Below are positions 1-11,272 of a stretch of 64,000 bases of DNA, one piece after another. Below the pieces are notes generated by a model that saw only the letters and a program-made list of their open reading frames with translations, ran no database searches and was not told the origin of the DNA. The position numbers were made by a program, and so were the translations under genes. The stretch is from contig NC_080423.1 of NCBI RefSeq assembly GCF_029873635.1, positions 98,266,397-98,330,396 on the forward strand. Reading direction: 5' to 3'. Source of the DNA: Malania oleifera. Taxonomy: Eukaryota > Streptophyta > Magnoliopsida > Santalales > Ximeniaceae. Position 1 is the stretch's first letter. Each line of letters starts with the position of its first letter.

Positions 1-1484
1 CCATATTACATCCTAATCAAAAGAAAGAAAACTAACTCGGTCCATACAACCATATTTCATATCCTGGGACTTCAAACATAACTTAAATACATTAGAGTTC
101 TTACAGACACTCACAAACAGAAACTAGCTATCACCCCGCGCCGAAGCTTGTTAAGTTCGATCTCGAGATGGTCCTGAAAAATGATTTCTATATTGGGGTG
201 AGACACTTCTCAATAAGGTAGATTAAGTTAATATCAATGTGTGGCTAATATGAGTTTTTGTGTATATAGAAAACATCCCATTCTCCATTTAACCGAAAAT
301 AGCATTTTGCAAAATAACACTCACACTTATACCTCTAAAAATATGCATTTGCTTTCACAGTATAAACTAGTTCAAAAAATAAATATCATTTACATAAATT
401 AACATATATGCGTAAAATACATTCCCTGGGACTAAATGACATGCTTAACCCCCATGACGACTTGTGTGGCCCAAAGGCTGGACTTAGCCCTAGGGAATCA
501 ACCCAGACAAATTCAAAGTAACCATCTGCAAGTACGTCTGCAGACATCCACAACCCAGTTGCAGGTCCAATTGCCTTACCACTTTCTGGTCCGGACCCCA
601 GGGAAGGTACAACAACTCTACGCAGGTCAATCGGCTGAAACTGCCCTACACTTCCACTATAGTGTGGGCGCACATGGCCAAATAATTCCCTAGCAATGGT
701 ACCATGCTCACAATACAACTAGTCCTCAGGGTTCTTATACCATATCATGCAATTTGAATATAATCCAACAAGCAACCAAGAAAATATAGCATATTTAGTT
801 CACGAGATAAAACTAAGATTTCCACCGTTCATTTCATTCAAAATACCATACGCTATACCATAGCTTATAAAACCCCACTTTGAACGGTTGGTTTTCAAAA
901 GAACCTTTGAAATCATAAGTAGACATACATATAAAGCAGTTTAATCAGTTCAAATTCAATAAAAACTTGACTTAACTTAATCCCCTTACCTATTCTTGAA
1001 AAAAATAGACCAATAACGTTCCGAGAATGAAAACCATAGCTTTTTCGATACCACTGCCGAAAACGAACCGAAAAACTGAAAGAGGAGGGAGAGATGATCG
1101 AAGACCGATGACGGGCTCCGGGTGAGCCCACGGGAGAGAAAGAGAGCCACGAGAGAGCGAGAGTAGAGAAAGAGAGTCCAAAAACCCTAAGAAAGAGAGA
1201 GAGAGAGTAAATTTTTAAGTTATGAAAATATGTGTTGCTTAGCCCTTAAGTAAGTAGGCCCCCAGGAAAACCATTGACGATTTTTCCTACACAAACAAAA
1301 TTGTCGACGGTTTGGCAGTTGACCATCTGAAGTTGATTGAAACCTTCGACGGCTTTTCCCAAGCTCTATAAAACCATCAACGGTTTGGGTCCTGCCAAAC
1401 CAATTTCTTTCTTTTTCCTTTCTCTTCCTTTATTTCTATCTTTCAAATTTATTTTCTTTTATTTTTTAGGTTCAGGTTCCTACA
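1..1484 (-). mobile_element. Ty3/gypsy LTR fragment cut by the window edge
   Basis: Read on the minus strand, this begins at 1484 with TGTAGGAACCTGAACC, the TG-start form shared by the other LTRs here. It then shows a GA/CT-rich tract (about 1135-1208), candidate GGTAAG-type donor sequences (about 988 and earlier), and the conserved gagacacttctcaataagg block near 200-220, which is the reverse complement of the motif near the 3' part of every LTR in the window. The segment at 430-700 resembles the tattaccccc...gacgggttg block at 13220 and 40730. No coding capacity is credible. Whether it is a solo LTR or part of an element cannot be seen because the window begins inside it. Confidence 0.65.
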
Positions 1485-1591
1485 TAGAGGGGTTATGGGT
1501 GACTCGCCATTATGCTTACGGAGATTACAGGTGACTCTCCATTATGATTAAAGAGGTTATGGTTGACTCGCCATTATGCTTAGGGGAGTTA
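1485..1591. repeat. Degenerate minisatellite of about 32 bp, left copy
   Basis: Three and a half imperfect units of the form ggttatgggtgactcgcc followed by attatgctta. The same units recur at about 15424-15510, on the far side of the two LTR elements. The left copy is bounded by an LTR end (1484) and by the next LTR start (1592), so it is probably the old target sequence, perhaps one LTR of the element seen at 14976-15666. Confidence 0.6.
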
Positions 1592-3686
1592 TGTAATAAC
1601 CCGAACCCAAAAAATAAAATAAAAATAAATAAAAGGAAAAAAGGGAAATAAATAAAGAGAGAGAAAAGAAATTTAAAAAGGGCATCAAGCAGGGACTCGT
1701 CGACAAACTTGTTTTCCTCGTCGACGAACGTCCTTCTTAGTCTTGTCGAAGAATACACGTGTCTCATCGAAGAGGAACTACTGAGTGCATGGAAAATTCA
1801 GGTTTTTAAACGCTTCGTTGACAAACATGATGACCTCGTCGACGAATGTTCTTCTTGGCTTCGTCGACGAACCTTTTAGACTCGTCGATGAAGGTCAGAT
1901 TATAAAGTGATCCTGGATCATTTCTTCCATAAAATTTGTCTCTCCTCTCGCTCTCGCTCTCGCTCTCTCTCTCTCTAGGGTTCTGCCCTACCACCTTTTT
2001 CCTTTGAATTAGGCCCAAATTTAGCCCGATTCGACAATCGAAAACCACCACGAGGTTCCTGGGGAGTTTCTCTTCAAGTTAGCCGAAGTAGAAACGTGAT
2101 TTGGGGTACTTGGACACCACTCCAAAACCAGGGTAAGTAAGATATTTTTTAATATTAAATTAATTATTGGGAGTATGTGGGCCTAAGAGATGTTAAATGA
2201 TAAATATTTTGGGGTTGAATTGATTAAATTAGGGATTTTTGGAATACAGGATTTGGTTTTCCGTTCGTTTTAGGCTGAATTTCAAGGAGCAAGTAAGGGG
2301 AAATAAAATTATATCAGGTTTTTATTTAAATTTGAATCGGTTATTTTTAAGTATAGGAACCGTATAATTATAATATGATTTTTCAAACGGTTCAGCATAT
2401 TTAAAATAATGATTTGGTTATAATTTATAATTTGGGAAAAACTGTGTGGCATGAGAATAATACTTTATAATTAACTAATTAAGAATATTGTTTGCTTGAG
2501 AATACTATTGGTTGAGAATACTATTTGCTTGTAAATACTGATTAGTTGTGAATACTGTCTGATTGTAAGTACTACTTGGCAGTGAACATTGTTTGATGGT
2601 GAATATGGGTTGATTGTAAATACTGTCTTTTGTGAGTGTAAATGTGTAGTGAAATACATAGCTGCCCTACGTGGGCCATGTACATTGTGAGTACGTAGTT
2701 GCCCTGCGTGGGCCACATACAGTAGATACATAGTTGGACTACATGGGCCACGTATAGTGAAATACGTAGCTGCCCTATGTGGGCCACGTATTGTGAGATA
2801 CGTAGTTGCCCTACGTGGGCCACGTACAGTAAGGTACGCAGCTGCCCTAAGTGGACCATGTACTGTGAGGTATGCAGTTGCCCTAGGTAGGCCATGTACT
2901 GAGTTTAATGGATTGTGTTGTATCCTGTGTGAATGAACTGTGGTGTATATGTTTGCAGACTATGTGTAATGATTGATGTGAATGTGGGTGTATACTGGTA
3001 TGTGAATTTAAATGTATAAATATTTATGGCAAAGTAAATGTCGTTGCCCGAGAGCTTGCTGAGAATGGCAAGTGCCTTGGTAATTATAGTCTGGTACCAA
3101 AGCAGAGGAAAGTTACATATATAGGCATGTTATTTTCCCTATTCTTGAAGAATTTGCTTATAAATATAACCCCAAGGGCTTATTGAGTAAGGTGAGTACC
3201 CTGGTAGTTGTAATGGTATTAGAGCAGAGGGAAGGTCAATATATGGGCATGTAATCTTCTCAATCCTCGGGAACTTTCAATATAAATATTGGTTTTGTTT
3301 ATGTGACTGCTATTTGTAAGTGCCTAGCCAGTTGTTGTTGATTAATATATGAGTTTATATTTTATAGATATATATTAAAACTCTTTTGTCACACACTGTT
3401 ATAGTTTATTTCTTCCTTACTGAGAGGTGTCACACCCCGGGGCAGGGTTTAGAATTTTGGAGACTTGTGAGTGGTAGTAGAACTAAAATATGTATAATTA
3501 TGTTTTAGAATTTCTGATTATGTAATATATGTGGATGGATTATCCTTTTGGGTTGTATATAGCACTCTGGTATTTTGTTTGAGGTTGTTTTTTATTTTCC
3601 GCTGTGTGTATGTTAAATATGGTATCAGAGACGGTGATTGGTCTCATCACACCCTGGGCCCCATCTGACGGGTTCGGGGCATAACA
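1592..3686 (+). repeat. 5' LTR of the gag-only element
   Basis: The LTR runs from TGTAATAACCCGAACCC to GGTTCGGGGCATAACA, about 2.1 kb. The beginning repeats at 5686, which fixes the left edge. It contains several copies of a TCGTCGACGA-like palindrome (1695-1890), a CT-rich tract (1940-1975), a donor-like CAGGGTAAGTA (2129-2139), a tandem array (2650-2903), and a duplicated module of about 115 bp (3050-3265). A tail at 3417-3440 resembles the TTACTGAGAGGTGTCTCACC block of its relatives. Confidence 0.8.
2650..2903 (+). repeat. LTR-internal tandem array, about 40 bp x 7
   Basis: Seven imperfect units share the core tacgtagttgccctacgtgg, with alternating spacers such as attgtgag and agtgaaa. 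The core has internal dyad symmetry (TACGTAG / CTACGT). The array begins 1,058 bp into the LTR, the same offset at which unrelated arrays occur in the other LTR families here. Confidence 0.85.
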
Positions 3687-3690
3687 AAGT

Positions 3691-3702
3691 TGTATTAGAG
3701 CT
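3691..3702 (+). other. Degenerate primer-binding site
   Basis: TGTATTAGAGCT lies four bases after the 5' LTR end. It differs at two of the first eleven positions from TGGTATCAGAGC, the plant initiator-tRNA-Met primer-binding site seen intact in other elements of this window. Confidence 0.6.
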
Positions 3703-4090
3703 TTAAGTTATAGATTCTAGAGACTTTAGGAGGATTAATATCAGAGTGTAGGTTTGAGTTAGGATGAGGGTAAAAATGGATAGATTAAGGTATTGATAGG
3801 AATTTGAGTACTGTTTCATAGCCTGAAGGCAGAAATTCATTGACGAGCTTTTGTGATTTTCTGAAGCAGTCAACAGTTTTAAAAAACCATGATAAATCCA
3901 TCAACAATGATGTTTCCAAGCAGGGAGACTGAAACTTGGAATTTGAACTTGAAGGTTAAGGTGATTGTGATTAATTGGGTGTTGGATTTTTAATGGAAGA
4001 TTTGAATATTAATCTAGTTTCTTGTTTTATAACTATGTCAGTTATGTTAAGATGTAGAAATTTTAAACTTGCTTCTATCATATCTTCCGG

Positions 4091-5180
4091 ATGGATCCTA
4101 GAGGTAAAGGCATGGATAATGGAGGGGGAAACGAGTTGGGGGCTTCTAGTGAAGATGAGATTGAAACGTCCCGACTGTTGTGAGGTATAGCTCGTCAGGT
4201 CAAGGAAGAGATGAGGCGGGACCCCGAGGGATCAAGCTACCCACTAGTGAACCAGGGCTGTTCGATCGATCAATTCACCCACCTGAAACCCTCTTCTTTT
4301 GCGGGAAGTGCTGACCCAATCGTAACTAAGAATTGGGTGCATGAGATGGAGAAAATATTGATAATGTTGGATTGCACTAAGAAATAGAAGGTCCTCTTCG
4401 CCACTTTCAAACTGACAGAATAGGCCGAGAGGTGGTGGCTGACAGTGAAGCTATTAGAAGAGCAGCAGGCAGTACTTACTGTTATGACATGGAAGCGTTT
4501 CAAGGAGGTCTTTTACGACCAGTATTTTCCTGCTACCACCAAGAATGCAAAGGAAGAAGAATTTTTCAACTTGACTCAGGGGAATCTCACTGTACAGCAG
4601 TATGCTACTAGATTCAATAAGCTTTCTCACTTTGCTCCTTTTATGGTTCCAGATGTATATCAAAAAGTGAGGTGGTTTGAGAGGGTCCTGAAATAGAGGA
4701 TCCACGAACATGTGGCATGTTTACAGATTCAGAAATTTTCAGAATTTGTGGATAAAGCCACCATTGCAGAGTTGAGCCTACACGGAGGTGCAGGGATATC
4801 AAAGCAGAGGGAGAGACCTATGTTTCCCAGCTCCCATGCTAATTCCAGACAGGGTTCATGGAGAGGAGACAGAAACACTGGGGGTTAGAGGCCAGTTAGG
4901 AGTGATCAAGGCCATTGGGGTAACTCTACACCCCCTTATTGCGCAAGGTGTAATAAGAGGCATTGCAAAAAATACCAGGAAAGGGGTTCTATGTGCTACC
5001 AGTATGGCAAGTACGATCACATAGTTCAGGATTGTCATGATCCGCTAGGTCAAAACTAGGGACTGCTGAGCAACGCACCTGCTTTAGTTCAGAATCAGGG
5101 AAATAACCCAATGCCACGTGGCGGACCAGCGCATTTATACACATTTGCCCTAGCTGGGACAGACACTACTAGAGGCTCAG
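4091..5180 (+). pseudogene. Ty3/gypsy gag relic
   Basis: The ATG at 4091 opens a reading frame starting MDPRGKG. It can be followed with in-frame stops (about 4178, 4386, 4419, 4694) through a Retrotrans_gag domain (4290-4700; blocks AERWW, FYDQYFPATT and QQYATRFNKLSHFAP). The zinc-knuckle region is at about 4937-5045. There one knuckle reads CYQYGKYDHIVQDC, so the second cysteine of the CCHC motif is tyrosine. The frame ends near LAGTDTTRGSGNVV, aligning to the gag-protease boundary of the complete elements, and no pol follows. It corresponds to the relic at 20191-21246. Confidence 0.85.
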
Positions 5181-5186
5181 GCAATG

Positions 5187-5561
5187 TTGTTTTTTTTTTT
5201 TTATTACATAGGAACTCCAGCCACCAAAGAGCCCTTTGTACCCCTTGGTGCGGCACCGAACCTATGGATCAGCGTCCTCCACCCCCAGGTCTCGCTGATC
5301 AAGGCAAAGTCCGGAATGCGGACACGGCTTCTGTGCATCAGTTGGACGTTCGGCCAACCCGACCCTAGGGACACATCTCCATTACCATCCATGGTCTCCA
5401 CTGGCTCACAGAGAACTCTCACCATCCATGGTCCCCATTGGCTCACAGAGTAAAATCTTACCATCCACAAGTACCGCTGGTTTCGTGAGTGTATCTACCT
5501 AAAATTGAACCTCTGATGCTCCTTCTTACTTGCTGATGCCTTTCCACCATGTCATGCCCAT
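5187..5561 (-). mobile_element. Possible SINE-like or other retroposed insertion in the gag-only element
   Basis: A run of T (5190-5202) marks a candidate poly(A) tail on the minus strand. The 375-bp segment interrupts the sequence following gag. The flanks ggctcaggcaatgt (about 5174-5187) and ggcttaggtaatgt (about 5562-5575) match at 12 of 14 positions and could be an aged target-site duplication. Inside, a 40-bp unit containing accatccatggtctccactg is repeated two to three times (5385-5470). An 88-codon open frame on the minus strand matches nothing I recognise. No clear pol III A and B boxes were found, so the class is uncertain. Confidence 0.4.
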
Positions 5562-5672
5562 GGGGGCTTAGGTAATGTGTTTATGTTTGAAATAAATAAT
5601 AGTTTTATTTAATTCTGGGTGATGTGTGATAGAATAGATGTTGATTAACGAATTTTGAGGATGAAATTTTGT

Positions 5673-5685
5673 AAGGGGGAGAGAA
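5673..5685 (+). other. Polypurine tract of the gag-only element
   Basis: AAGGGGGAGAGAA lies immediately before the 3' LTR start at 5686, the expected place for plus-strand priming. Confidence 0.75.
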
Positions 5686-6141
5686 TATAATAATTCGAAC
5701 CCAAAAAATAAAAGAAAAATAAATAAAAGGAAAAGGGAAAATAAATAAAGAGAGAGAAAAGAAATTTAAAAAGGAAACCAAACAAAGACTTGTCGACGAA
5801 CTTGTTCTCCTCATCAACAAATGTTCTTCTTAGTCTTGTCGACGAATACACGTGTCTTGTCGACGAGGAATTACCGAGAGTAGGGAAAATTCAGGTTTTT
5901 AAACGCTTCGTCGACAAACACGATGACTTTGTTGATAAATATTCTTCTTGGCTTCGTTGATGAACCTTTTAGACTCATTGACGAAGGCAAGCAAAATTTC
6001 TCTCTCCTCTCACTCTCTCTTTCTTTAGGGTTTGGCCCTACCACCTTTTTCCTTCGAATTCGGCCTAAATTTAGCCCGATTCGATAATCGAAAACCACCA
6101 TAAGGTTCTTAGGGAGTTTCTCTTCAAGTTAGTCGAAGCAG
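5686..6141 (+). repeat. Truncated 3' LTR of the gag-only element
   Basis: It begins TATAATAATTCGAACCC and follows the 5' LTR from 1592 onward, including TCGTCGACGA-type palindromes (5790-5985) and the CT tract (5998-6020). The initial TG has become TA. The match stops at about 6141, where sequence identical to the minus-strand element's LTR begins. Confidence 0.8.
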
Positions 6142-6144
6142 AAA

Positions 6145-6400
6145 ATCATCGGCCCGTATGCCGGTATTACACATTTTAACATAGCACGGCCCGTACGCCG
6201 GCAAATCACATAGCACAGCCCGTACGCTGGCAAACCACATAGCACAACCCGTACGCTGGAAAATCACATAGCACAGTCCGTACGCTGGCAAATCACATAG
6301 CACGGCCCGTATGTCGGCAAATCTCAACCACATTGCACGGCCCGTACGCCGGCAAATCACATATTCATATAAAAATATCCCGACCCGTACGCCGGTTTTC
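6145..6400 (-). repeat. LTR-internal tandem array with CCGGCGTACGGGCCG core, 8 units
   Basis: Eight units of about 29-40 bp share the core cggcccgtacgccgg, most separated by caaatcacatagca. The core centres on the palindrome CGTACG. Sister arrays occur at 13605-13860, 31780-32030 and 39225-39440. Confidence 0.9.
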
Positions 6401-7069
6401 CATCATAGAAATCCATATCGTCCCCATTCCAAAAAAAACAGTATTTCACAACATTTTTATACTTATGCCACACTAAACAAATTTTCTACGTATTCAACAT
6501 ATCATCATTTAAACAGTATTTTCCAAATATAAATCATATATATAAATATATTTATTTTTCCTGAAACCAGATGCTATATATATATACATACATTTTCTCA
6601 AAACAAAATTAGCTTAGTTTATCCCCTTACTTGATTCCTGAAAAGCCCCTAAGAAAATCTTCCCTGTACCCACAAGGTTCTCAACTCAACACCCTGAAAA
6701 TGAAAACTTGCAGAATTAAAGTTTAGTATTTTCGTACGTACAACATTTTTTATAACTACCACTAAGTCAAATTCGACTTAAAAAGTCTTACCTCAACTTA
6801 GGGATGATTCCCAACGTTCCCAATCAACACCCTAGAACTGAAAATTTTCAGTATTAAAGTTTAGTATTTTTACGCGTATATCACTTTCTTCAACTGTCAA
6901 AAATCCAAATATTAAATATAAAGTCTTACCTTAGATTTGGGATGAAATCCAATTTCGTTTCCCTGACGATCCGCTCCGGCAGACTTATAGAGAACTTCGC
7001 CAGGAGCGTCGTGGTGGCTTCGGTTTGTCGATCCGGCGTAAAACTAACCCGGAATCGAAGAGAGAGAGA

Positions 7070-7073
7070 GTCG

Positions 7074-7121
<48 letters not shown>
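7070..7121 (-). repeat. (GA)n / (CT)n microsatellite in the LTR leader
   Basis: A long GA run on the plus strand, also found at 14521-14593, 31053-31098 and 38506-38544 in the sister LTRs with different lengths. The Ser-Leu open frames crossing it are repeat artefacts. Confidence 0.9.
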
Positions 7122-7122
<1 letters not shown>

Positions 7123-7144
7123 ACTTCCAAAAAAAAGATCTAAG

Positions 7145-7165
7145 CAAGCTTCTTGAAGAAGCTTG
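7145..7165. promoter_or_regulatory. Heat-shock-element-like palindrome in the LTR
   Basis: CAAGCTTCTTG followed by AAGAAGCTTG forms a 10-bp perfect inverted repeat around one central base and includes TTCnnGAA. A second, decayed copy lies at 7225-7243. Both copies are intact in the 5' LTR at 14617-14637 and 14691-14711. The element at 30708 has equivalents at 30933-30949, 30988-31006, 38359-38379 and 38438-38456. A promoter role is inference. Confidence 0.45.
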
Positions 7166-7496
7166 CACACCATTTTGTATATATATATATATATTAATAT
7201 CATAATAATCATTAATTAAAGTAAAGATTTTTGAAGAAGCTTTCACACTTATATATATATATATATACCTTTAACCTATATATTAAATGTATATCATAAT
7301 AACTTACTTATATATATATATATATACACACACACATATATATATACATGCTTTAATATTTATGTATATATATATATATATATATATTTGTTCCTTATCA
7401 TACTATTCATTTTACTTGTTAATTTAATTAATTAATTTTATTTTATTATTTTATTATTATATTTTTTAAAATTTTATTTTTTTCCCGGTTACTACA

Positions 7497-7509
7497 TTCC
7501 TCCCCCCTT
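7497..7509 (-). other. Polypurine tract
   Basis: On the minus strand it reads AAGGGGGGAGGAA, immediately 5' of the 3' LTR start at 7496. It is the same tract as in the element at 30708-40449. Confidence 0.85.
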
Positions 7510-7751
7510 AAAAGAATTTCGTCCTCGAAATTTACTGTTTCCGTAACTCGCCATCCTTTAATTAGGAAAAAGGGTTTACTCATTTTATTACCTACCCTCA
7601 CTTATGGCGGAGGAATCCCGTGGTTACATTTTGAGTCTTGGAAGATTACATATACAAAAGAAAACCATTCTCCCAAAACTAAAGTACTACACTATTCAAC
7701 CATTACATGTACCTGTAACAGAAAACTACTTAACTATTTACATTTATTCAC

Positions 7752-10700
7752 TCAGACTTCTTGAAATAAATGCGGATACCTCTGCTTCATCTGCTCCTCA
7801 GACTCCCAAGAAGCCTCTTCTATTGCATGATTCCTCCACAAGACTTTTACTTGAGGAATCGTCCTGTTACGTAGCTCTTGCACTTTCCTATCCAGAATCT
7901 GTATTGGTACCTCCTCATATCCCAGTGAATCACTAAGCTCCAACTCATCATAATTGATAACATGAGAAGGGTCTGGGACGTATTTCCTCAACATAGCAAC
8001 ATGAAATACGTTGTGAATCCTGGACAATACAGGTGGCAAAGTTAGCCTGTAGGCTACCGGTCCCACTTTATCTAGAATCTCAAATGGACCGATAAACCTA
8101 GGACTAAGTTTACCCTTCCTCCCAAATCGCATAACCCCTTTCATCGGAGCTATCTTCAAAAATACGTGATCACATACGTCAAACTCTAAATTCCTGCGGC
8201 GATGGTCGGCATAACTCTTCTGTCGACTCTGAGCTGCACTGATTCTGTCCTTGATAAGACGAACTTTATCACATGCCTGCTGAACCAGCTCTGGCCCCAC
8301 TACTCGCCGCTCACCCACCTCATCCCAGAACAAAGGAGAACGGCATCTCCTACCGTACAGAGCCTCAAATGGTGCTATGCCAATGCTAGACTGATAACTG
8401 TTATTATACGCAAATTCTACTAATGGCATGAACTGAGTCCAACTACCCCCAAAGTCTAGTACACACGCTCTGAGCATGTCCTCTAATATCTGTATCGTCC
8501 TCTCAGTCTGCCCGTCTGACTGAGGATGGAATGCCGTACTAAACGATAACTGAGACCCCAGAGCCTCCTGCAAACTCCTCCAAAATCGTGATGTGAATCG
8601 TGGGTCTCGATCCGACACAATAGATACAGGCACCCCATGAGAACGTACTATCTCCTGAATGTAAATCTCCGCTAAACGGCTGAGGGAGTAGCTGATTTTG
8701 ATGGGAATAAAGTGGGCGGTTTTCGTCAATCGATCAACAATCACCCAAATGGCATTATGACCATGTAACGCCATCGGCAGTCCTAACACGAAGTCCATTG
8801 ATATGTGATCCCACTTCCACTCCGGGATGAATAACGGCTGCAACTGCCCTGCCGGTCTCTGGTGCTCAGCCTTTACTTGCTGGCACGTCAAACACTGCGC
8901 TACATACTCGGCAATCTCTCTCTTCATACCACTCCACCAGTATGACTCTCGCAGATCTCTATACATCTTCGTACTACCGGGATGAACTGTATACAAAGAT
9001 CTGTGAGCCTCCTCTAGAATAGTCTTCCTGATCTCAGTATCGGCAAAAACACATAATCTGGAACGGAACCGCAAAGCTCCGTCATCTGCGATACTGAACT
9101 CCTCCCCCTGCCCACTCTGTACTCTATCTATCACCTTCACTAGCTCTGGATCTTCCTTCTGGGCAGCTTTAATTCTCTCATACAGGGTAGGCTGTACCAC
9201 TAGGCTGGCAATACATACTGAGAGATCACTCTCCACCAACTCTATGCCCAGTCTCTCCAGATCCATTATGATCGGATGCTGGATCCCCATAGCCGCCAAC
9301 ACTGGCTCCCTGGATTTCCTGCTCAACACATCAGCTACCACATTTGCTTTCCCTGGGTGATAACTGATGGTACAATCAAAATCCTTAATCAGCTCCAACC
9401 ACCTTCTCTGCCTCATATTCAGTTCTTTTTGCGTAAAGAAATACTTCAAACTTTTATGGTCGGAGAAGATCTCACACTGCTTACTGTACAGGTAATGCCT
9501 CCAAATCTTCAGTGCGTGTACCACTGCAGCCAACTCAAGATCATGGGTAGGGTAGTTCTTCTCATATTCTTTCAACTACCTGGATGCATACGCCATTACC
9601 CTGCCATGCTGCATCAATACACAGTCAAGTCCTTTCAAGAACGCATCATTGTAAATGGTATACCTCTCACCCCCAGACGGAATGATCAACACTGGTGCTG
9701 TGACTAGTCTCTGCTTCAGCTTCTGAAAACTTTGCTCACAGCTATCATCCCACTCAAATCTGACATTCTTCCTCGTCAGTCGTGTTAAAGGCCCTGACAA
9801 AGCTGAGAATCCCTTAACAAAACGACGGTAATAGCCTGCTAGCCCCAAGAAACTCCTGATCTCGTGGACATTTCTCGGTCTAGCCCAATTCACTACAGCT
9901 CAATCTTGCTAGGATCCACAGAAATACCGTATCCAGATACAACATGCCCCAAGAACACGACCTTCTCCAGCCAAAATTCACATTTACTGAACTTGGCGTA
10001 CAACTTCTTTTCCCGAAGTGTCTGCAAAACCTGCCTCAAGTGCGTCTCATGCTCCTCATAGTTCCTAAAATATACCAGTACATCATCAATAAAAACAACA
10101 ACAAACTGGTCTAGGTATTGGTGGAAGACTTTATTCATCAAGTCCATAAATACCACAGGAGCATTCGTCAAACCAAACGGCATCACTAGAAACTCGTAAT
10201 GCCCATACCTAGTTCTGAAGGCCGTCTTTGAGACGTCTTCTTCTTTCACCTTCACCTGATGGTAGCCAGATCTGAGGTCAATCTTCGAAAACACCCGTGT
10301 ACCCTGGAGCTGGTCAAACAAATCATCGATACGGGGTAGAGGATACCTATTCTTGATTGTTACTTTATTTATCTCCCTATAGTCTACACACATCCTCATA
10401 GTCCCGTCTTTCTTTTTCACAAATAAAACTGGAGCTCCCCACGGAGATACACTGGGCCGTATGAAGCCCTTATCTAGCAGATCTTGCAACTGATTCTTCA
10501 ATTCTGCTAACTCCACTGGCGCCATTCGATAAGGTACTTTAGAAATCGGCGCTGTACCGGGAGGTAGATCAATAGAGAAATCCACCTCACTGTCGGGTGG
10601 CAAGCCTGGTAACTCATCTGGAAAAACATCCACAAACTCCTTCACTACAAGCGTGCTAGTTAGTTTCGACTCATTCTCTGACATCTCTTTCACAACCGCC

Positions 10701-11272
10701 ACAAACCCCTGACAACCACTCAGCACTAGTCTCCTGACCTGAATAGTTGAAACTAGCTGAGGCGGGGATTGTACATGCGACCCTACAAACTTGAATTCTG
10801 CTTCCCTCGGGGGTCTAAATATCACCTCTCGTGCACGACAATCTATGCTGGCAAAATTAGCTGCTAGCCAATCCATGCCAAATATAACGTCAAACCCATG
10901 CATGTCTAACAGTATCAAATCAGCAAACAATGTTTTCCCCTGAATCTCTACTGGGCAGTCGCGGAGTATCCTACCACACCTCACTACCGACCTAGTCGGT
11001 GTAGATACCAACAGTTCAACATCTAATGATTGTGTTTCAGCCTTACATAATTTAATACACCCCAAGGACACAAACGAGTGTGTAGCTCCTGAATCAAATA
11101 ATGCAATAACTTTAAAAGAAAGCATAATGAACATACCTGTCACCACGTCACCTGACACCTCAGCCTCACCCGGCGTCAGAGTAAACACCCTAGCTGGAGC
11201 CGTATTCCTCTGCTGGCCCCCCCCGTGGTGCCTGATAACCTCCCCGGTATGGTCTAGGAGCTGGAATTGCAT
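7752..11272 (-). pseudogene. Ty3/gypsy pol: protease, RT, RNase H, integrase, chromodomain-like tail
   Basis: Three contiguous pieces make one polyprotein: 11272-9893 (aspartic protease [12 protein letters not shown] with [29 protein letters not shown] and [10 protein letters not shown]), 9893-9576 (RT end and RNase H) and 9575-7752 (RNase H, integrase, tail). Integrase shows H-H-C-C residues ([15 protein letters not shown]) and the D, D, E catalytic blocks ([31 protein letters not shown]). A one-base loss at about 9898 shifts the frame after DPSKIE. A CAG-to-TAG stop interrupts at about 9577. The C-terminal 50 residues ([18 protein letters not shown]...) look like a divergent chromodomain. 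Confidence 0.95.

Larger units (their letters stand above)
1592..6141 (+). mobile_element. Gag-only (TR-GAG-like) Ty3/gypsy LTR element, truncated at the 3' end
   Basis: The 5' LTR (1592-3686) is followed by a degenerate primer-binding site, a gag relic (4091 to about 5180), a polypurine tract (5673-5685) and the start of the 3' LTR (5686-6141). The internal region is only about 2.0 kb and holds no protease, reverse transcriptase or integrase sequence, so the element is non-autonomous. It would have depended on a relative such as the elements at 6142-14975 or 30708-40449. The 3' LTR stops after about 456 bp at a junction with the next element, so no right-hand target duplication remains. Gag-only elements of this layout are known in plants as TR-GAG; assigning this copy to that class is inference. 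Confidence 0.8.
6142..7496 (-). repeat. 3' LTR, 3'-truncated
   Basis: On the minus strand it starts TGTAGTAACCGGG at 7496 and matches 14975 down to about 13605. It includes the AT and CT microsatellites and eight units of the GTACG array. It breaks off inside the first array unit at 6142, losing roughly 1.0 kb that the 5' LTR retains (12603-13604). Confidence 0.85.

Noticed and set aside
2471..2895. Minus-strand frames with repeated GQLRTLLYVAHVGQL-like units
   Set aside because: They are translations of the LTR tandem array at 2650-2903, not a repeat protein.
6145..6400. Regularly spaced repeats resembling a CRISPR array
   Set aside because: The spacers are the same short AT-rich sequence in each unit, the array lies inside an LTR, and the genome is eukaryotic.
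6926..7246. Open frame with a long Ser-Leu run (also at 14388-14714, 24048-24467, 31006-31191, 38456-38827)
   Set aside because: It is produced by translation of (CT)n or (GA)n microsatellites in LTR leaders or insertions; no domain and no conserved start.
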